A stretch of DNA of 64,000 nt. Source: Neckera pumila. Lineage: Eukaryota; Streptophyta; Bryopsida; Hypnales; Neckeraceae. A program made the translations under genes and the position numbers. Below the pieces are notes generated by a model. The model did not search any database. It had not been told where the DNA came from and saw only the letters and a program-made list of their open reading frames with translations. Where the stretch lies: contig OZ018413.1 of the NCBI GenBank assembly GCA_963969595.1, positions 3,722,501 through 3,786,500 of the forward strand, written 5' to 3'. This document shows positions 25,421-37,672 of the stretch, piece by piece. Position 1 is the first letter of the stretch; each line of letters starts with the position of its first letter.

Positions 25421-25679
25421 GGGGAGATTTGAAGTCATTGGAGGGCCGTTTCAGGCCCGTTCATAAATCTGGACTGTCGGTATGGGCTATCGAAATTTTT
25501 TTTATTTTTTTCTCCCAAATATAATTTGAGGCAAAAAGGATTATTTTTTTATTTTTTTCAAAAATGACGTGGCACACTCTTGGCCACACCATCTAGCATT
25601 TATCTTGTGTTCCCACACTTTGAAAACACTGCAGAAATGCAAGATAACTTGTAGTCTCTTAGAGGCCTCAAATCTCTTC
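25421..25679. mobile_element. TA-flanked MITE, copy 2
   Basis: Flanked by TA. Left end GGGGAGATTTGAAG; right end reverse-complements to GAAGAGATTTGAGG. The centre has an inverted GTGGCA...TGGCCAC motif similar to the other copies. Length 259 bp. Confidence 0.6.
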
Positions 25680-25929
25680 TAATGCTTCTGTTACTTTAAA
25701 AACTGCAGATATAGTGGTCCATGTGTTTAAAAATAACTAAAAGCTAAAAATTATGGATACAATGGTTTGTTTATTTTTTGTTTTGTTTAAAACAAAAATA
25801 AATGCGGATACATTTTAAAGTCTGTTGATCGGACTATTTTGCAAAAGTCAAACTAGCTAACTATTCACTTTGGCCACTTTTGCAAATGTTGGATACATAT
25901 ATGAATAGCTTTGCATGTTACTTTCATTA

Positions 25930-26282
25930 GAGAAAAAATCACCCCTCCGGAGGGCCTCTTCAAATTGACATGCCAAGCTATTTCAAGCTTGGCCTATCAA
26001 GCTAAAAAAGTATTCCCAATGAGCAGTTAGAGTGTATGATTGCTCACCGGAGCAGTCAAATTTCGCAATTTTTTTTTTGATATATATTTTTTGAAGGTTT
26101 ATATTTATTTATTTATTCATTTTTATTCATTTTTTACTTGGAAACTTGAATTCTTGCTCCACTATCATTGCAGTTTCAGCTCACAGAAATAGGCAAAAAA
26201 TAAATTTTTAGACCCTTAAAACTAAATTTCAAGGTATTAAAGGGGTCCGTGGAGAGGCCCTCCAAAGGGTTGATTTTTTCTC
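25930..26282. mobile_element. TA-flanked MITE, copy 3
   Basis: Left end GAGAAAAAATCACCCCTCCG; right end reverse-complements to GAGAAAAAATCAACCCTTTG. The flanking bases CATTA...TAATG extend the symmetry. A second right-end-like fragment follows at about 26291-26322. Length 353 bp. Confidence 0.7.
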
Positions 26283-26322
26283 TAATGAAAGCAGCCCTCC
26301 AAAGGGCTGAAATTTCTTATAA

Positions 26323-26834
26323 GGCTTTTGATTTCTATTACATTTTCATGGAAGTTTTTGTTATTCTACATGAAGGTTTATTTAGAAACTTTGCAATTTA
26401 AAGAGAACATCACCAAAGAAACAATTCAAGAGAACAATCAAATGCTAAGGTCAATGAAAAATTCATTAAAAACTTTCCTTAGAATATACCCTTTCAATGT
26501 GTTTTATAGATCATTTTATCACTTGAGTAAATTTATTTCACTTTTTAGTTACGACTCTATAATATAGAAACACTAATTTTAAAATTGGTGTTTGGAATGG
26601 TTTAAAGTATAATAGCTTGGTATATTTATGAGCTTTTGTTTGCTTGCAATCATTAACATGGTTGAAACAAGAATTTCTTTCCTACAAGTCTATTTCAATA
26701 TTAAAAGTTTTTTATAGAACTATTTATTGTTCTACAAAGTCAAAGATATCAAACTTCAAAGAATTTTGTTCTTTCAAAATAGACAAAAAAAAGATTTTTT
26801 GAAAACTTTTCAACTCCAAAATCTCAATGATTGA
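26323..26834. other. AT-rich intergenic
   Basis: No gene or element boundary seen. Confidence 0.4.
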
Positions 26835-27836
26835 CCTCCAAAGTTTCATGACTATGTTTTCACTAAAAACTCTCAAAAACTATCATTTTGAACATACATT
26901 TAAAAAAAATACATTTATTAGGATCTTGTAGTATCCTGGCTTGAGAACATGTTTTAAAAATTTCCGAAATTTCCACAGTGGGGATTGCAAGCTATAAGCA
27001 TTCAAATTCACTAAAATCATTTTTTTTGCCTCTCCAAAATAGAGTGCAACTGCACTTCACAAGCTTTCTTTCCTATGGAAAAATGTCCAAAATGGTGGTG
27101 CTTTTTTGGTTTCTTTTTTCTAAACAAGTTGGCCACATGCTTGAAATTTTTCACACCATTTGGAATTATGCAACATATAGGGAAAAACAAGTAAGTAGAT
27201 AATAATAGAGGATGATTCAAATTACTAAATTGTTAAGAATTTAATTATGGAATTAACAAATGCCAATCCAATGGTTGCAATGCTGTAATAAACAATCTAC
27301 ATCCTATGCTTTTATTTTTTTCCAAAAATATTGAAAATTCGAAAAGATGAAGGACTTCAAAGTTAATTTAGAGTGCCTTCAGGCTTGGCTGTTTTTGTAT
27401 CTTTTTTTTTAATGCAGTGGCTCTCCCATTTGTTCAGAAAAAAAAAAAAAAAAAAAGTTATTTTAGAATATGAATCTATAACCGCCCTGAAATTCAAAAT
27501 TCACATAATTTTTGACTCATTGATTAAAATAGAATGCTTCAAAGCTTTCCATGTATATATATAACTCTATAAAATCAATTTCAAATTTTTATTTTTGAAA
27601 AGATTGATTTTCTCTTATCTTTCCGGATTGCCCATATACAAAAAAAAATAACATATGAGGCCATAACTTTTTAATCATATAGTCAAATGTCATGAAATTT
27701 AATGCATATAAAAGATATTCCTCGTCACTACCTTTCTGTTAAAATTTGGGTCAAAAATATGAAATCTCCAATTACACATATCTATCCAAAAATTAATTTC
27801 TATGTAGCCAAAAAATGCATGCCGGTCTTTTAGGGG
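26835..27836 (+). mobile_element. TTAA-type element, subfamily A
   Basis: The decayed left end CCTCCAAAGTTTCATGACTA (flank TTGA) pairs with the good right end GGTCTTTTAGGGG, followed by TTAA at 27837-27840. It is collinear with 62281-63202 over its whole length (for example AGGATCTTGTAGTAT, GAACATGT and TTCACAAGCT). It is 1,002 bp with no transposase. Confidence 0.7.
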
Positions 27837-28341
27837 TTAAAAAGTAGTAACTAGAGAACCATCCTAACAGTTTCCCAAGAAAAAGACATGTTGAAACTTT
27901 TTGCAAAACTTCATGATTTGAATAGAATTTATAATTTTGTATACTTTTGATTTAAGATTTTATATTTGGAATGTACTTTCAACAAACTTCTTGGTTTTAT
28001 TTAGTACTAATAAAATTTGCTAACTATAATTATGATACTTTGATTTTACAACTATCCTAAATTACATGAAAAGATCAATATTTAGTGCAAAATATTTATC
28101 CCTAATTCAGAAAAAAAAAATTGACATTTCTTCTTGAAAACTTTGCAATTTTGACAAATTACTTAAAATAATTTAAAGATTGATTAAAAAAAATTGGTAG
28201 TTAATTGATGCTATAGTTTAAAAATTATAAAAATATGAAGATAAGTTTGAATACAAAATTTTAATGGCTTGCTCTAAAACAATGAAAAAATTCAATTATT
28301 TTCCTAACGGATTTCTTTGGCAAGAGATCCCACATTCATTA

Positions 28342-28595
28342 GAAGAGATTTGGGGGGACTAAAGGGCCGTTTTCGGCCTACTCCCCTGACGCTGTTCCCC
28401 TAGCAGATCGGGAACGTTTGCTATCAGATTTTTTTTGAATTCTTTTGAATTCTTTTTTAAAAATCTAAAATGAAAAGAAAAGCAATTTTTTTTTTGTTGG
28501 TGATGTGGCAGTCGTCCTGCCACATCACGCAACAGTTGCAGATTGCTGCGAGGCTGTTCCCCCGACCCTGGCAGCCCAGAGAACTGAAAAATATC
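28342..28595. mobile_element. TA-flanked MITE, copy 4
   Basis: Flanked by TA, with CATTA/TAATG symmetry. Left GAAGAGATTTGGGG; right reverse-complements to GATATTTTTCAGTT. The centre holds an inverted repeat GATGTGGCAG...CTGCCACATC. Length 254 bp. Confidence 0.6.
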
Positions 28596-29437
28596 TAATG
28601 CAAATGGCTTGAAATTTGAGCCATCCAAAGTTTTTTTATTTTTTTATTTTTTATTAATGCTATGGCTCGTTCCATTTATTAAAAAAATAAAAATAAAAAG
28701 TTGGGTTTTTTCAACTAAGCTAGGTCGGTACTCTGTGCTGGTAGTTTGTGAAGGCTTGGGCCTTAGCCTATGGTTTTTGGCTTTTTTAGGCTTCCTTTTG
28801 GCTGCATGCTTGTACTAGACTCTCTCCCTGCTCCTCTTGCCTTCGGTTGAAAAAAAAAATGACAAAATAGTATGAAAAATGACAAAAAATGAAAAAATAT
28901 TTTGAAAAATGAAAAAAATTCCGCTGAGGGTGTTTCTGTTGGTTTTGTGTACTGTTTCCTTTTATCAATGGAAATTGTCCATGTGTTTCAAAAACATAAA
29001 TATAAAAATTCAATTATTTAGTCAGTTGACATTAAACTAGACTTGCAGCCCTCTTGAAATGACATTGTTGAGTCAATAATTGACTTTATTTTGGCTTGTA
29101 ATGGCCAAAAATTAATTTTTTTTTGAAAACTAAAAACAAACAGGAGAATATAAACATCCAAAAACAAAAGCAAACCATAATCTTTGAAGATTGTTATGTT
29201 AATCAGTTGAGTATTGGTACATTGCCTTCTAGATGCTCATTGCAGCTAGAATACAGCATTATGTAAGTATTATAGCAGTACAGATTGCATATAATGTTCA
29301 AAAAAAGAAATTTTATTATAAATCTTGTTATAAATCTTGAAAACGAAAAAGGTAAACACGACCATGTTTCAAAGGAAAAAAAAACAAAAAAACAGATGAA
29401 AGAAAGAAGGTAAACATGAACTTCCAAAAGCCAGAAT
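28596..29437. other. AT-rich intergenic
   Basis: Low-complexity AAAAATGA-type repeats near 28845-28920. Nothing else could be recognised. Confidence 0.4.
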
Positions 29438-29471
29438 GTGCAATTTCATTAAAATGGCGATATTTTTTTAA

Positions 29472-30307
29472 CCCCTAAATGCCCAAGGCTTGTTTCGAGC
29501 TTCTTGGAATTTGCTCTAAATTCAAACTAGACATGCTAGGGATTACATAGGAAAAGAAAACACGACAATTTCATTTAGGGATTGAAAGATTATAATGTTT
29601 GATCATGAGGGTATTAAAACTATGAAAATCTTTCAGCTCTCTTTTTGCATGTCAAATCTGAAAAGTTGGTCTCCAAAAAGTATGAGGTTGAAGGGCCTAA
29701 CATGCATAACCCCACTCAATTTATGGCTTCTCAAAATCTACTCTATAATTCTTTTAAATGAATTTCTAGTGTGTTTTTTTCTCCAAGATCTAGTGTACAT
29801 TAGGAAAAAATTTAGCCCTCCAGAAGGTTGCAAGTTCTGCACCCACCTGATGCAATTATGAGAAAAAATAGAAAAAAAAAATTATTGTTATTATTTAATT
29901 TAATTTAATTTTTTGAATTTTGGTGCTAATGTGGCACTAGTAGTGCCACGTCAAATTTTTATTTTTTAAGATTTTTTTTTATTCATTCTGAAGTTGCACC
30001 ACAGGGGTCCCAAAAATCAATACCTTAGCAGCCTTCTTGAAGACTGAAATTTTTCCTAATTTTTGAGGCTCATTTCCAAGAGCCCTAATTACTATAAAAA
30101 GTCAAGATTGCAATGGGTACCCTTGCACAACATCTCAAACAAAAAAATAATAATCATTCATTTTCAAAATCAGACTTTTGATGCCAAAACTAAACTTCAA
30201 ATGGAATTTGTCAAAACATAAACTATTAAAAATAGAAACTTAGTTATGTTTAATTTAACTTCAAATTTTAGTCAACACCAAAATTTGATGCCTCGGGCAA
30301 TTAAGGA
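29472..30307 (+). mobile_element. TTAA-type element, subfamily C, with nested MITE
   Basis: Perfect TTAA on both sides (29468-29471 and 30308-30311). Termini CCCCTAAATGCCCAAGG and TCCTTAATTGCCCGAGG agree at 13 of 17 positions. A TA-flanked MITE (29803-30056) lies inside and is absent from the related copy ending near 62216. The element itself sits next to a GCAATTTCATTAAAATGGC end at 29441, so it appears inserted in an older MITE. Confidence 0.75.
29803..30056. mobile_element. TA-flanked MITE, copy 5, nested
   Basis: Left GGAAAAAATTTAGCCCTCC-like end with one base offset; right reverse-complements to GGAAAAATTTCAGTCTTC. TA flanks at 29801-29802 and 30057-30058. The centre carries an inverted ATGTGGCACTA/TAGTGCCACGT motif. 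The empty site is seen in the sister element near 61970. Confidence 0.7.
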
Positions 30308-32697
30308 TTAAAATGGCGTGAAAATAGTTTAGAATAGCTGTTTTAAATCTATAATAGCGTTTGAATTTACAATACCCCTTTTTTTGGCTATGCAAAAAAT
30401 CGGGCAGCTACACTTCACAAGGTCACATTTGTATGAAAAAATGTCAAAAATGGTGGTTACTCTTTGGATTCATTCTTCAAAGCAAGTTGGCTACATATTT
30501 GAAAAAATTTAGATCATTTGGAATTGTAAGACATATAAGAAAATAATAATAAGCAGAAAGAAGTAGAGATTGATTTACAACATTAAATTGTTAAAAATTT
30601 AATTATAGAATTGATAAATGCCAATCCCAACGGTGTAATTTGTAATAAACAATCTACATCCTACGCTTTTATTTTTTTCAAAAAATATTAAAAATTGAAT
30701 TAAATGAAGGACTCCAAAGTTTATTTTAGAGGGGAGAATTTATAATTGCCCACAAACTAGATCACCTCATAATTTTCATCTCATAAATAAAAATGGAATG
30801 ATTCAAAGCTTTCCACACACATGCACAATATATCTATATCTATATCTATATCTATCTATCATACTACTAAAATCATAACTCCCTCTGTAATATCACAAAA
30901 GCTACCATTAATAATAGGGGCTCATGCTTACTATGCTACGCATTCATTATATCACATATTAGTAAATTTTTTATATATTTGAATAGAATGCATGATAATG
31001 ATTTCAATAAGTCTTTGAAATAATTAATTTAATATTCTTTAAAAGTATTTTCAATCATGCATACATAAAAATAATATTTTCACACAATGTTATATTACAA
31101 AAATAGAGTAGTAGTTTGCACTCACTTCTGTAATATCACTTTAATAGCTTTTATGATTTCAAAATTCTATTGCTACTACCAAATGATTTGAGGAATTTAT
31201 TCAGTTGAAGCAATTTTGGATTTTACAACAATTAAGTTGTTCATGAAGTTTTTGAAATTTCCAAGTTTTTTTTTCCAATTCACCAAGTTTTTAGATTGCC
31301 ATTGTTTATAACAATTGAGTCAACTTCTGAATGCATTTCAATAAATGTGTGTTTTTTACAGTATTCACCATTGCATACATTTCATTCATCATTCAAAAAA
31401 ATTCTATTGTACATGTCGTACGTGCAGTCCAGGCGTAAGTACCCTTAACACAAAAGATGTGGTAAGATAGCACAAATTATTGTCACAGGGAATTCTAGAT
31501 GTTATTGCAAACTAAGGATGTCTGGATCTCACCAAAAGCACCCAAACAATCACATTTTTGCTCTCTTTCCGGATATTACTACCTTCAGAATTCCAATCCG
31601 GATCCGTCCTTGTCCGAGTTCCGGTTACGTATAGTCATACTCCGGTTTTATATATCCCTGTTTTACCCTTAAGGGATCCATTGTTGATCTTTCAAGAAAG
31701 GTAGGGACTTGCACCACTCATAATTCTTACATTCAAACACACACACACACATACTTCCGGTTTTGTAATAGAAAAGAGAAAAACAACAATCTTCACAACT
31801 TCCTGGAATGCAGGTCACTCAGAATTTGCTCCCTAACACCTTCACTACAACGACAGATCAAAGCGCCCGGAACCAATAGGGATGCGTAGGTATTAGTTTC
31901 TAGATTGATCCGGTAGTTGGCAGGTCTTCCGGAGATGGGGAATATTCTGCTGGGGGTTGCTTACCTCCGCACAAAACCCTTCCTAAGTTCCGGACTCACA
32001 TCCACTCCACTCTTTCCGGATTACTATCCAAGTAGTTTAAAAGCACAGTGCACTAATCTTCTTTCACAATTCCAAAACTTTCCCACAAAACGCACCCTAC
32101 CAATCAAACCCGGTTGCCTCAGATCCGGACTCCCCCTCATCCGTCTTCCTCACACCCTCATGAACAATCCAACACATTCGTACACATAGTCGGAATTAGA
32201 AAAGTCCACTAAGTGGTCTCAAATTAAAGAAAGCAAAATCTTGAACATAAACAAATGCACTCTAATGGGTTAGGATGGAATGAGAGGGCAACAAGCCTAC
32301 CCTCCCTTTAAAATTCAAACAAAAAGGGCAAAAAGCAAGGGCACACTCTAAAATTAGGGTGACCAATCACACTACTTTCCGAGATAACCGGAAAATCCAG
32401 GCGGTGGCCTCTTAAAAATCCGAAACCGGGTCCCACCATCGGAAAACTCAAGGCGGAATGAATTCAAAAATCACACACAAAAACTAACAACCTAACTATT
32501 TCCTCCTTGATTTCTTCACACTGCTCTCTGCCTTGGTTGGTGGCGACTTTACCGGCGTGTTCTTAGTTTGCACCCGGGTTAGGATCTGGCGCCCTTAAGG
32601 TGGCGTGGCATTGTCCTCCGACTCCCTTCCAGTCACATTCTTCTTCTTCGTCGTCCAAGTTCTCCACTTAGGATGACTTGGCCTTGGTTGGAGAAGC

Positions 32698-35669
32698 CTA
32701 CTTCATGTGCACAAAGCTGGCCGGATGGATTCGAGCCAGATTTGCAATGATACCCAAATGCTCATCCAAGTTACGACAGACAACTGACTTCGATGTCAAA
32801 AAGAGCGCGGCTCCAATCGGCCGGGAGGGCACAATATCCGGGTAGAAAATGATCTTTGTTCCCGGGTTGGAATCTCTCGCCTTTTCCGGAGTCGATGCAT
32901 CCGGCTCTATTATAATTGGTGATTCCGTCCTCACCGGAACGGATATTCCGGCTCTCTTTTTCCAATCAACGGGGATATACTGGATTGGTCAATTATCATC
33001 TCCTGTCTCCTAACAGGAATTTGATCCGGCCCTACCACCTTGGCCAAAGTCTGCAAGTAGTTCTAGGCATCCATGGCCTCCGGAAAACCTTCAAAATCCA
33101 AGGCCTTAACTAGATCTAGCTGCCCTAGTAGGTGTCGCATCTCCTTCAACACCTTCTCCATTTGCGCTTGGTAGTCAATGACTACCTTCAATACGTTTGT
33201 TCCGGAAGGGTTACTATCTGCCGTTAGCTTGTGGGTGAAGAGGTTGGCTCTTATCACTTGCTCCGTTGGTGGTGCAACCAAAGCTGACAGATTCCGGACG
33301 AGGCTGGTATTGTCTGACTCCTTAGTCCTCGCCACGTCCAGCTCTCCTTCCAACTGCAACACTTGTGCTTGGAGATCGGTCCGGTCCTGCTCCAAATGCT
33401 AGATCCGGAGCTCCTTCTCTCTCAGCGCCCTCGGATCCGACATTTGCCGGATCGCGTCTGCTATTAGCTCCGGTCGGCCCACTCCCAATATTGACATGGT
33501 GTTGGTGATATAGCCCAACATCTCGTTGTGGATATGCCGACATTGGTTGATCCAATGAAGTCCGCGTCCTCAAAATTCCGTTGTTTCCTCGTTTTCCGGA
33601 TAATCGGATTGCCCTTCTTCATCAAGAATCACCTGCTTGCCTTGCGTAGTTCAATCCGTCGACTTCCGTCTCTTGATTTGCTTTGTTGCGGTTGCTCCGA
33701 TTCTTCCTCTTCGGATTCAGCTCGAGTATGCTGTTCCGGTTGGATTTCATCCATAAAGCCGTACTTCAAAACCTCCTCCCCGTGGACGTACGCCTGCAGT
33801 TCCGGATCACTCGAAACTTCCTTCATTTGGTAGGGGTGGAACAGATACAAACTGAGTAGGCTAGCTTTCACTAGAAGAAACCCGTTTGTTTTTTTATGTT
33901 AGACCTTTGACATGTGATGTTGTTTGTAGACATCAGGATGTTAGAGTGTTGATGGATGAGAAGGGTGATTTCCATAGATGTCGCAAAATGCACTCGTAAA
34001 TTATTGCCAAAACATGTTGATGTTATCATTGACATTTATGTTTTATTTGACATGAATTCAAATATAGTGATGTTTTTTTGGACATCCAAAAAAACATAGT
34101 ATTGCCACGTCAGCAAAAAAATGCATTTTGACTAAAGATAAGTCTGTAAAATTGTAAAAAAATATTGCAGGCTTTGAAAAAACGCTAACCAGATTTGAAA
34201 AATTTAGGGGAAGGGTAGCCACGTGGCATACTTTGCAAAAAAGGGATTGAGATGGATGTACACCATGGATGAAAATGGAAGCTCTTATATAGGTGGGGTG
34301 GTAGGAAGTAAGGCAAACCATATGGGATATATAAAATAAGAATTGTGCTCAACGCTAAATGTCTGAAATAACATCTAGATGTCTAAAACAACATCCACAT
34401 ATCTAAAACAACGTCCAGATGTCTAACAATCAAGCTTCCATCTTTAGATTATCCCATATCGTTTGTCTAACCACAGACGGACAAGGGATTTCACTATAAA
34501 TACATCCCTTCTACCCTTCATTCTTACTAATTATTAATGAGGTAATTCCTTTACTTTGCTGTCAAAACTCTTTTGTGGTAGATGATAAGTTTCTTTAATT
34601 TTTGTTGATTTTGACAATTTATTTATTTTTTACTTTCTTTTAAATTTTATTTTGCTGAACCTACCCTATGTGTATAGTATGTACCATTTGTTGTTTCAAA
34701 AAATATCTATATGTCTAAGTTTACATCTCAAAAAATAATTTGAAAAATTTTAAATGACATAAAAGTATGCTGACTAGGCATACCACATCATCCTTCCTGG
34801 ATGCCACGTCATGTTTCCCGCGGCCATGTCAGCTGCCATATCAATTGCCATGTCATGCATGGGCTGGATGAAAAAAAACCATACGTGGCTGACTGATAAC
34901 TACGTGTCGCACATTTGGCAGCCACATGGCACAATTCTAGCGACTCCGGATCTGATGTTACTTCGGACACTACATGCTTAACATCCAATGTTACGCTGTC
35001 ATGGCGGATGTTTTGACCCTGTCAACTTTGACACAATTTTTTGGACATCAATGTTGACGTTAGTTGACGACTTGACGTCAAATTCAGCATTCAGATGCAA
35101 ATTTTTGACACCAAAAAAAACACGGTTTTCTTCTAGTGTTTACCCGCGGTGGCACGTGCAATTAACTTAGAGACTACATCCGCAATGATTTTCCCCCAGT
35201 TCACGAATCTACCTTCCATCACTTCAAAAATGATAATCGCCACCGTGACTGTAACCTGGGTCGGCTTTTCCGGATACATGATTGGGATCAAAAACTCCAA
35301 CATCTGTCTATGCCTATCATCGATATAGTTGTGAATACTATATCCTTCCTTGGAATGCACCGGACCTCGGAACTTACTCTGGCTAGTCTTATCATTCCGG
35401 GAAGCTAACTTGAATATGGTCTTCTAGCATGAATACACTTGCACCTACACATCCTCTGTCCAGAGCTTGGGTTGGCCTCTCACAGTCAACTGATACTAAT
35501 TCGGAACTTTCCGTACAAGTTCCGCAAGCATCTGGTCACTCTTTAAACTCCAGGGTCGCTGCAACAACCCGGCGCATCCGATCACCTCTAAAGTCCTCCT
35601 GCAGCTGTTTCCGTATGTCTAGGTCTTTAGGAATTGCCGGACAGAGCATTTGGGCCGGACCCGCCATAG
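32698..35669 (-). pseudogene. Decayed ORF, gag-like or captured plant transposon protein
   Basis: From an ATG at 35669 (MAGPAQMLCPAIP) the minus strand reads protein-like sequence with several in-frame stops. The CACTA element at 33869-35138 interrupts it. Across that insertion the frame continues without shift (...VVSKLIARATAGK, then ASLLSLYLFHPYQMK...). It then runs into an acidic stretch (ESEEEESEQPQQ) and, after stops, a coiled-coil-like part (about 33063-33395, QAQVLQLEGELDVA). It weakly resembles the N-terminal proteins of plant retroelements or the so-called putative plant transposon protein domain. No protease, reverse transcriptase or transposase motif is visible. Confidence 0.45.
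33869..35138. mobile_element. Non-autonomous CACTA (En/Spm) element
   Basis: Termini CACTAGAAGAAA and its inverted copy ending TTTCTTCTAGTG, with a TTT target duplication on both sides (33866-33868 and 35139-35141). The interior of 1.27 kb has no transposase. It does hold repeated short subterminal motifs (for example ACATCTAGATGTCTAAAACA-like units at 34360-34430), as is usual for CACTA elements. Confidence 0.85.
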
Positions 35670-36627
35670 CTTACCAATTCAACTAATCCGATGCAATCGG
35701 CACCGACCTTGCTAATCCCTCCCTAGCACGGTCCTAACTTACTACACTTTCACTCACTAAGCGTGTACCAGAAGCCTGCAAAGAAAGAGAGAGATGAGAA
35801 TGAGAGAAGAGGACCCTTAAGTACACAATGATCGGCCGACAGTCCCCTAGGGGAACGGATATGCGACCGGTTCCATAACGGGACCCTAGTGTTTCTAGGC
35901 CGGAAAGTTAGGTCGTAGGCTTTCTAGATTCGGATCTGTCTTTTGGGATCCGTTCTTCACCCGATCACTTATCCGGTTTAGTAGTTCTAGTAATCCAGGT
36001 ATCAACTAATCCCAAATTGTTTTGTAGTTGACCTGGATTCCTACGTACTAACAATAAAATTCAAAAAATTTAGACTATTTGAACCTAGTTTTATTTTGTT
36101 TCCTATCTATTTGGAGTTTCCGTATTCCCACAGTACATTTCAATATATGCTTACTTATAAACAAAATTATAAAAAGATTTTAGTAATTTTTATTTGAAGA
36201 TTTATTGAAATTTTTCGTTTTGCATTTTATCTAATACATAAAATTTTTAATAAAATTATAATGATGAATGCGTAGCATAGCAAGCACCAACCGCTAGTTT
36301 AAATCTAAAAAACCAATCTTAAATTTTTATTTTTTTATAAAGTGATTATAAAAAAAAAAATTGAACTGCCCGCCGACCATTGAAAATGACATATCATCCA
36401 ATAACTTTTTAACCATGTCATCAAAAGTTCTGAAAATTGATGGACCTTAAAGCTACTCCTCGGACACATGCTGTGTGAAAATTTCAAAGAAAAAAAAAAT
36501 CCATTTGTAGTGAGTTGCCTAGACTTGCTATATTGCCAAAAAAATGCTGTTTGGTCCTTTAAAGGTTAATTGATATCTATAAACATCATAATTGTCATAT
36601 TAACAACATAACCGCCTTTCTATGTAC

Positions 36628-37195
36628 TACTCCTGTTCCAAAATGATCTTCATATTGGACAAAATATATCAGTTTAAGGCCAATAATAAAACTATAAAAA
36701 ATCATTTTGTGCTATAAATAAAGTGTGATGTACTCCTAGCACTCTAAATTTTTTGAGTTTCAAAGCCCTTTTCAAAGTGTAGTTTTGGAATATTGAAAAG
36801 TAGATTTTTTGGGACAATTTCAAAGATCACCACTGGTTAGTTAATTTTTGGATGTGAGGTCGTTGCTTTATAGGCATTTAGTATATGTCCAAGCCTATGT
36901 GTGGCCCTTTGTTTTGCTTCTCAAAGCTTCATCTCTTTCAGTTCGGCAATATTCAAAAAGATGCAAAAATAAGAATGAGCATGGTAAATTGACCCTGCTA
37001 ATCATTTTATTTGTCTTTTGATTGATGATTGTATAGATGGAGGGGAAATTACTTCTTGGAGATGTTTTGTTGGTCCAAATAGCAATCAAAAGCCAAATCT
37101 GACCTATTCACAATGTCTCAAAATTGCAATAGAAAGATCATTTTGGGACAAAAAACTAAAGCCAATAGGAAGATCATTTTGGGATGAAGGGAGTA
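36628..37195. mobile_element. Stowaway-like MITE
   Basis: Left TACTCCTGTTCCAAAATGAT; right reverse-complements to TACTCCCTTCATCCCAAAAT. These are the classic plant Stowaway ends (CTCCCTCCGTCCCAAAAT type) with TA flanks. AAGATCATTTTGGGA is repeated at the right end (about 37134 and 37171), suggesting a duplicated terminus. Confidence 0.75.
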
Positions 37196-37524
37196 TCTAT
37201 TAGCATTTAAGAATTCATCAATGAAGCATTGATACATTACTCCTTGTGGTATTAATGCACTGATTTTGTCACAAAAGTGAATGGATTTGGATGAATTTTG
37301 TAGCAAAATTGGTGCCAAAAGTAGGGTGAAGGACAAAGTTGGTAGAGATGGGCTTCTCTACCTTATCTATTTCATCTCATTTGCCTCCAACCAAAGTCTC
37401 AACAACTTCTTCCTAATGAATATTTATGATGAGTGGACATGAGCTGCTGATCATAATGCCGATGCACATTTTGAACGTTGGTTTTGATAATTTTATTTCA
37501 AATTGATGTCGGATTTAGGTTTTA

Positions 37525-37672
37525 GGATTGCTGGTCATATATAATAGTGAGCACTTGTGTTCTGAAAGTAGAGTGGATGGATCATCTTCTAGAGGTTTTG
37601 GATTGCTGGTCATATACAATAGTGAGCACTTGTATTTTGAAAGTAGAGTGGATGGATCATCTTCTAGAGGTT
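37525..37672. repeat. 75-bp tandem duplication, two copies
   Basis: The unit starting GGATTGCTGGTCATATA is repeated once at 37600 with only a few substitutions, ending TCTTCTAGAGGTT. No coding role is evident. Confidence 0.8.

Larger units (their letters stand above)
31418..36048. repeat. GC-richer, CCGGA-dense block inside the Helitron
   Basis: Between AT-rich Helitron ends lies a compositionally distinct stretch with many TCCGG/CCGGA words. Its edges show a weak inverted similarity (GTACGTGCAGTCCAGG on the left; the right reverse-complements to GTACGTAGGAATCCAGG). It may be an older element or captured host sequence. It contains the decayed ORF below and a (CA)n run near 31737. Confidence 0.5.
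30859..36297 (+). mobile_element. Probable Helitron, about 5.4 kb, non-autonomous
   Basis: The 5' end is A|TCATACTACTAAAATC. The 3' end is GCACCAACCGCTAG|T, with a small ATGC-GTA-GCAT hairpin (36268-36278) 16 bases before CTAG. TC start, CTAG end, insertion between A and T, a near-terminal hairpin and no terminal inverted repeat are the Helitron hallmarks. The host element on either side joins cleanly when it is removed. A 26-bp near-copy of the 3' terminus lies inverted near the 5' end (30924-30950). No Rep or helicase motif was found inside, so it would depend on another element. Confidence 0.65.
30330..36565 (+). mobile_element. TTAA-type element, subfamily A, split by a Helitron
   Basis: 30330-30858 and 36298-36565 together read as one subfamily A element collinear with 62470-63202. 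The junction falls between a (TATATC)n run and AAATCTAAAAAACCAATC, the counterpart of TCTAGAAAACCAATTTC at about 62939. The right end is GGTCCTTTAAAGG followed by TTAA (36566-36569). The left end is missing or decayed. Confidence 0.65.

Noticed and set aside
27433..27457. Poly-A runs as retrogene tails
   Set aside because: Several A or T runs occur in this AT-rich window, and none is attached to a coding remnant with target duplications.
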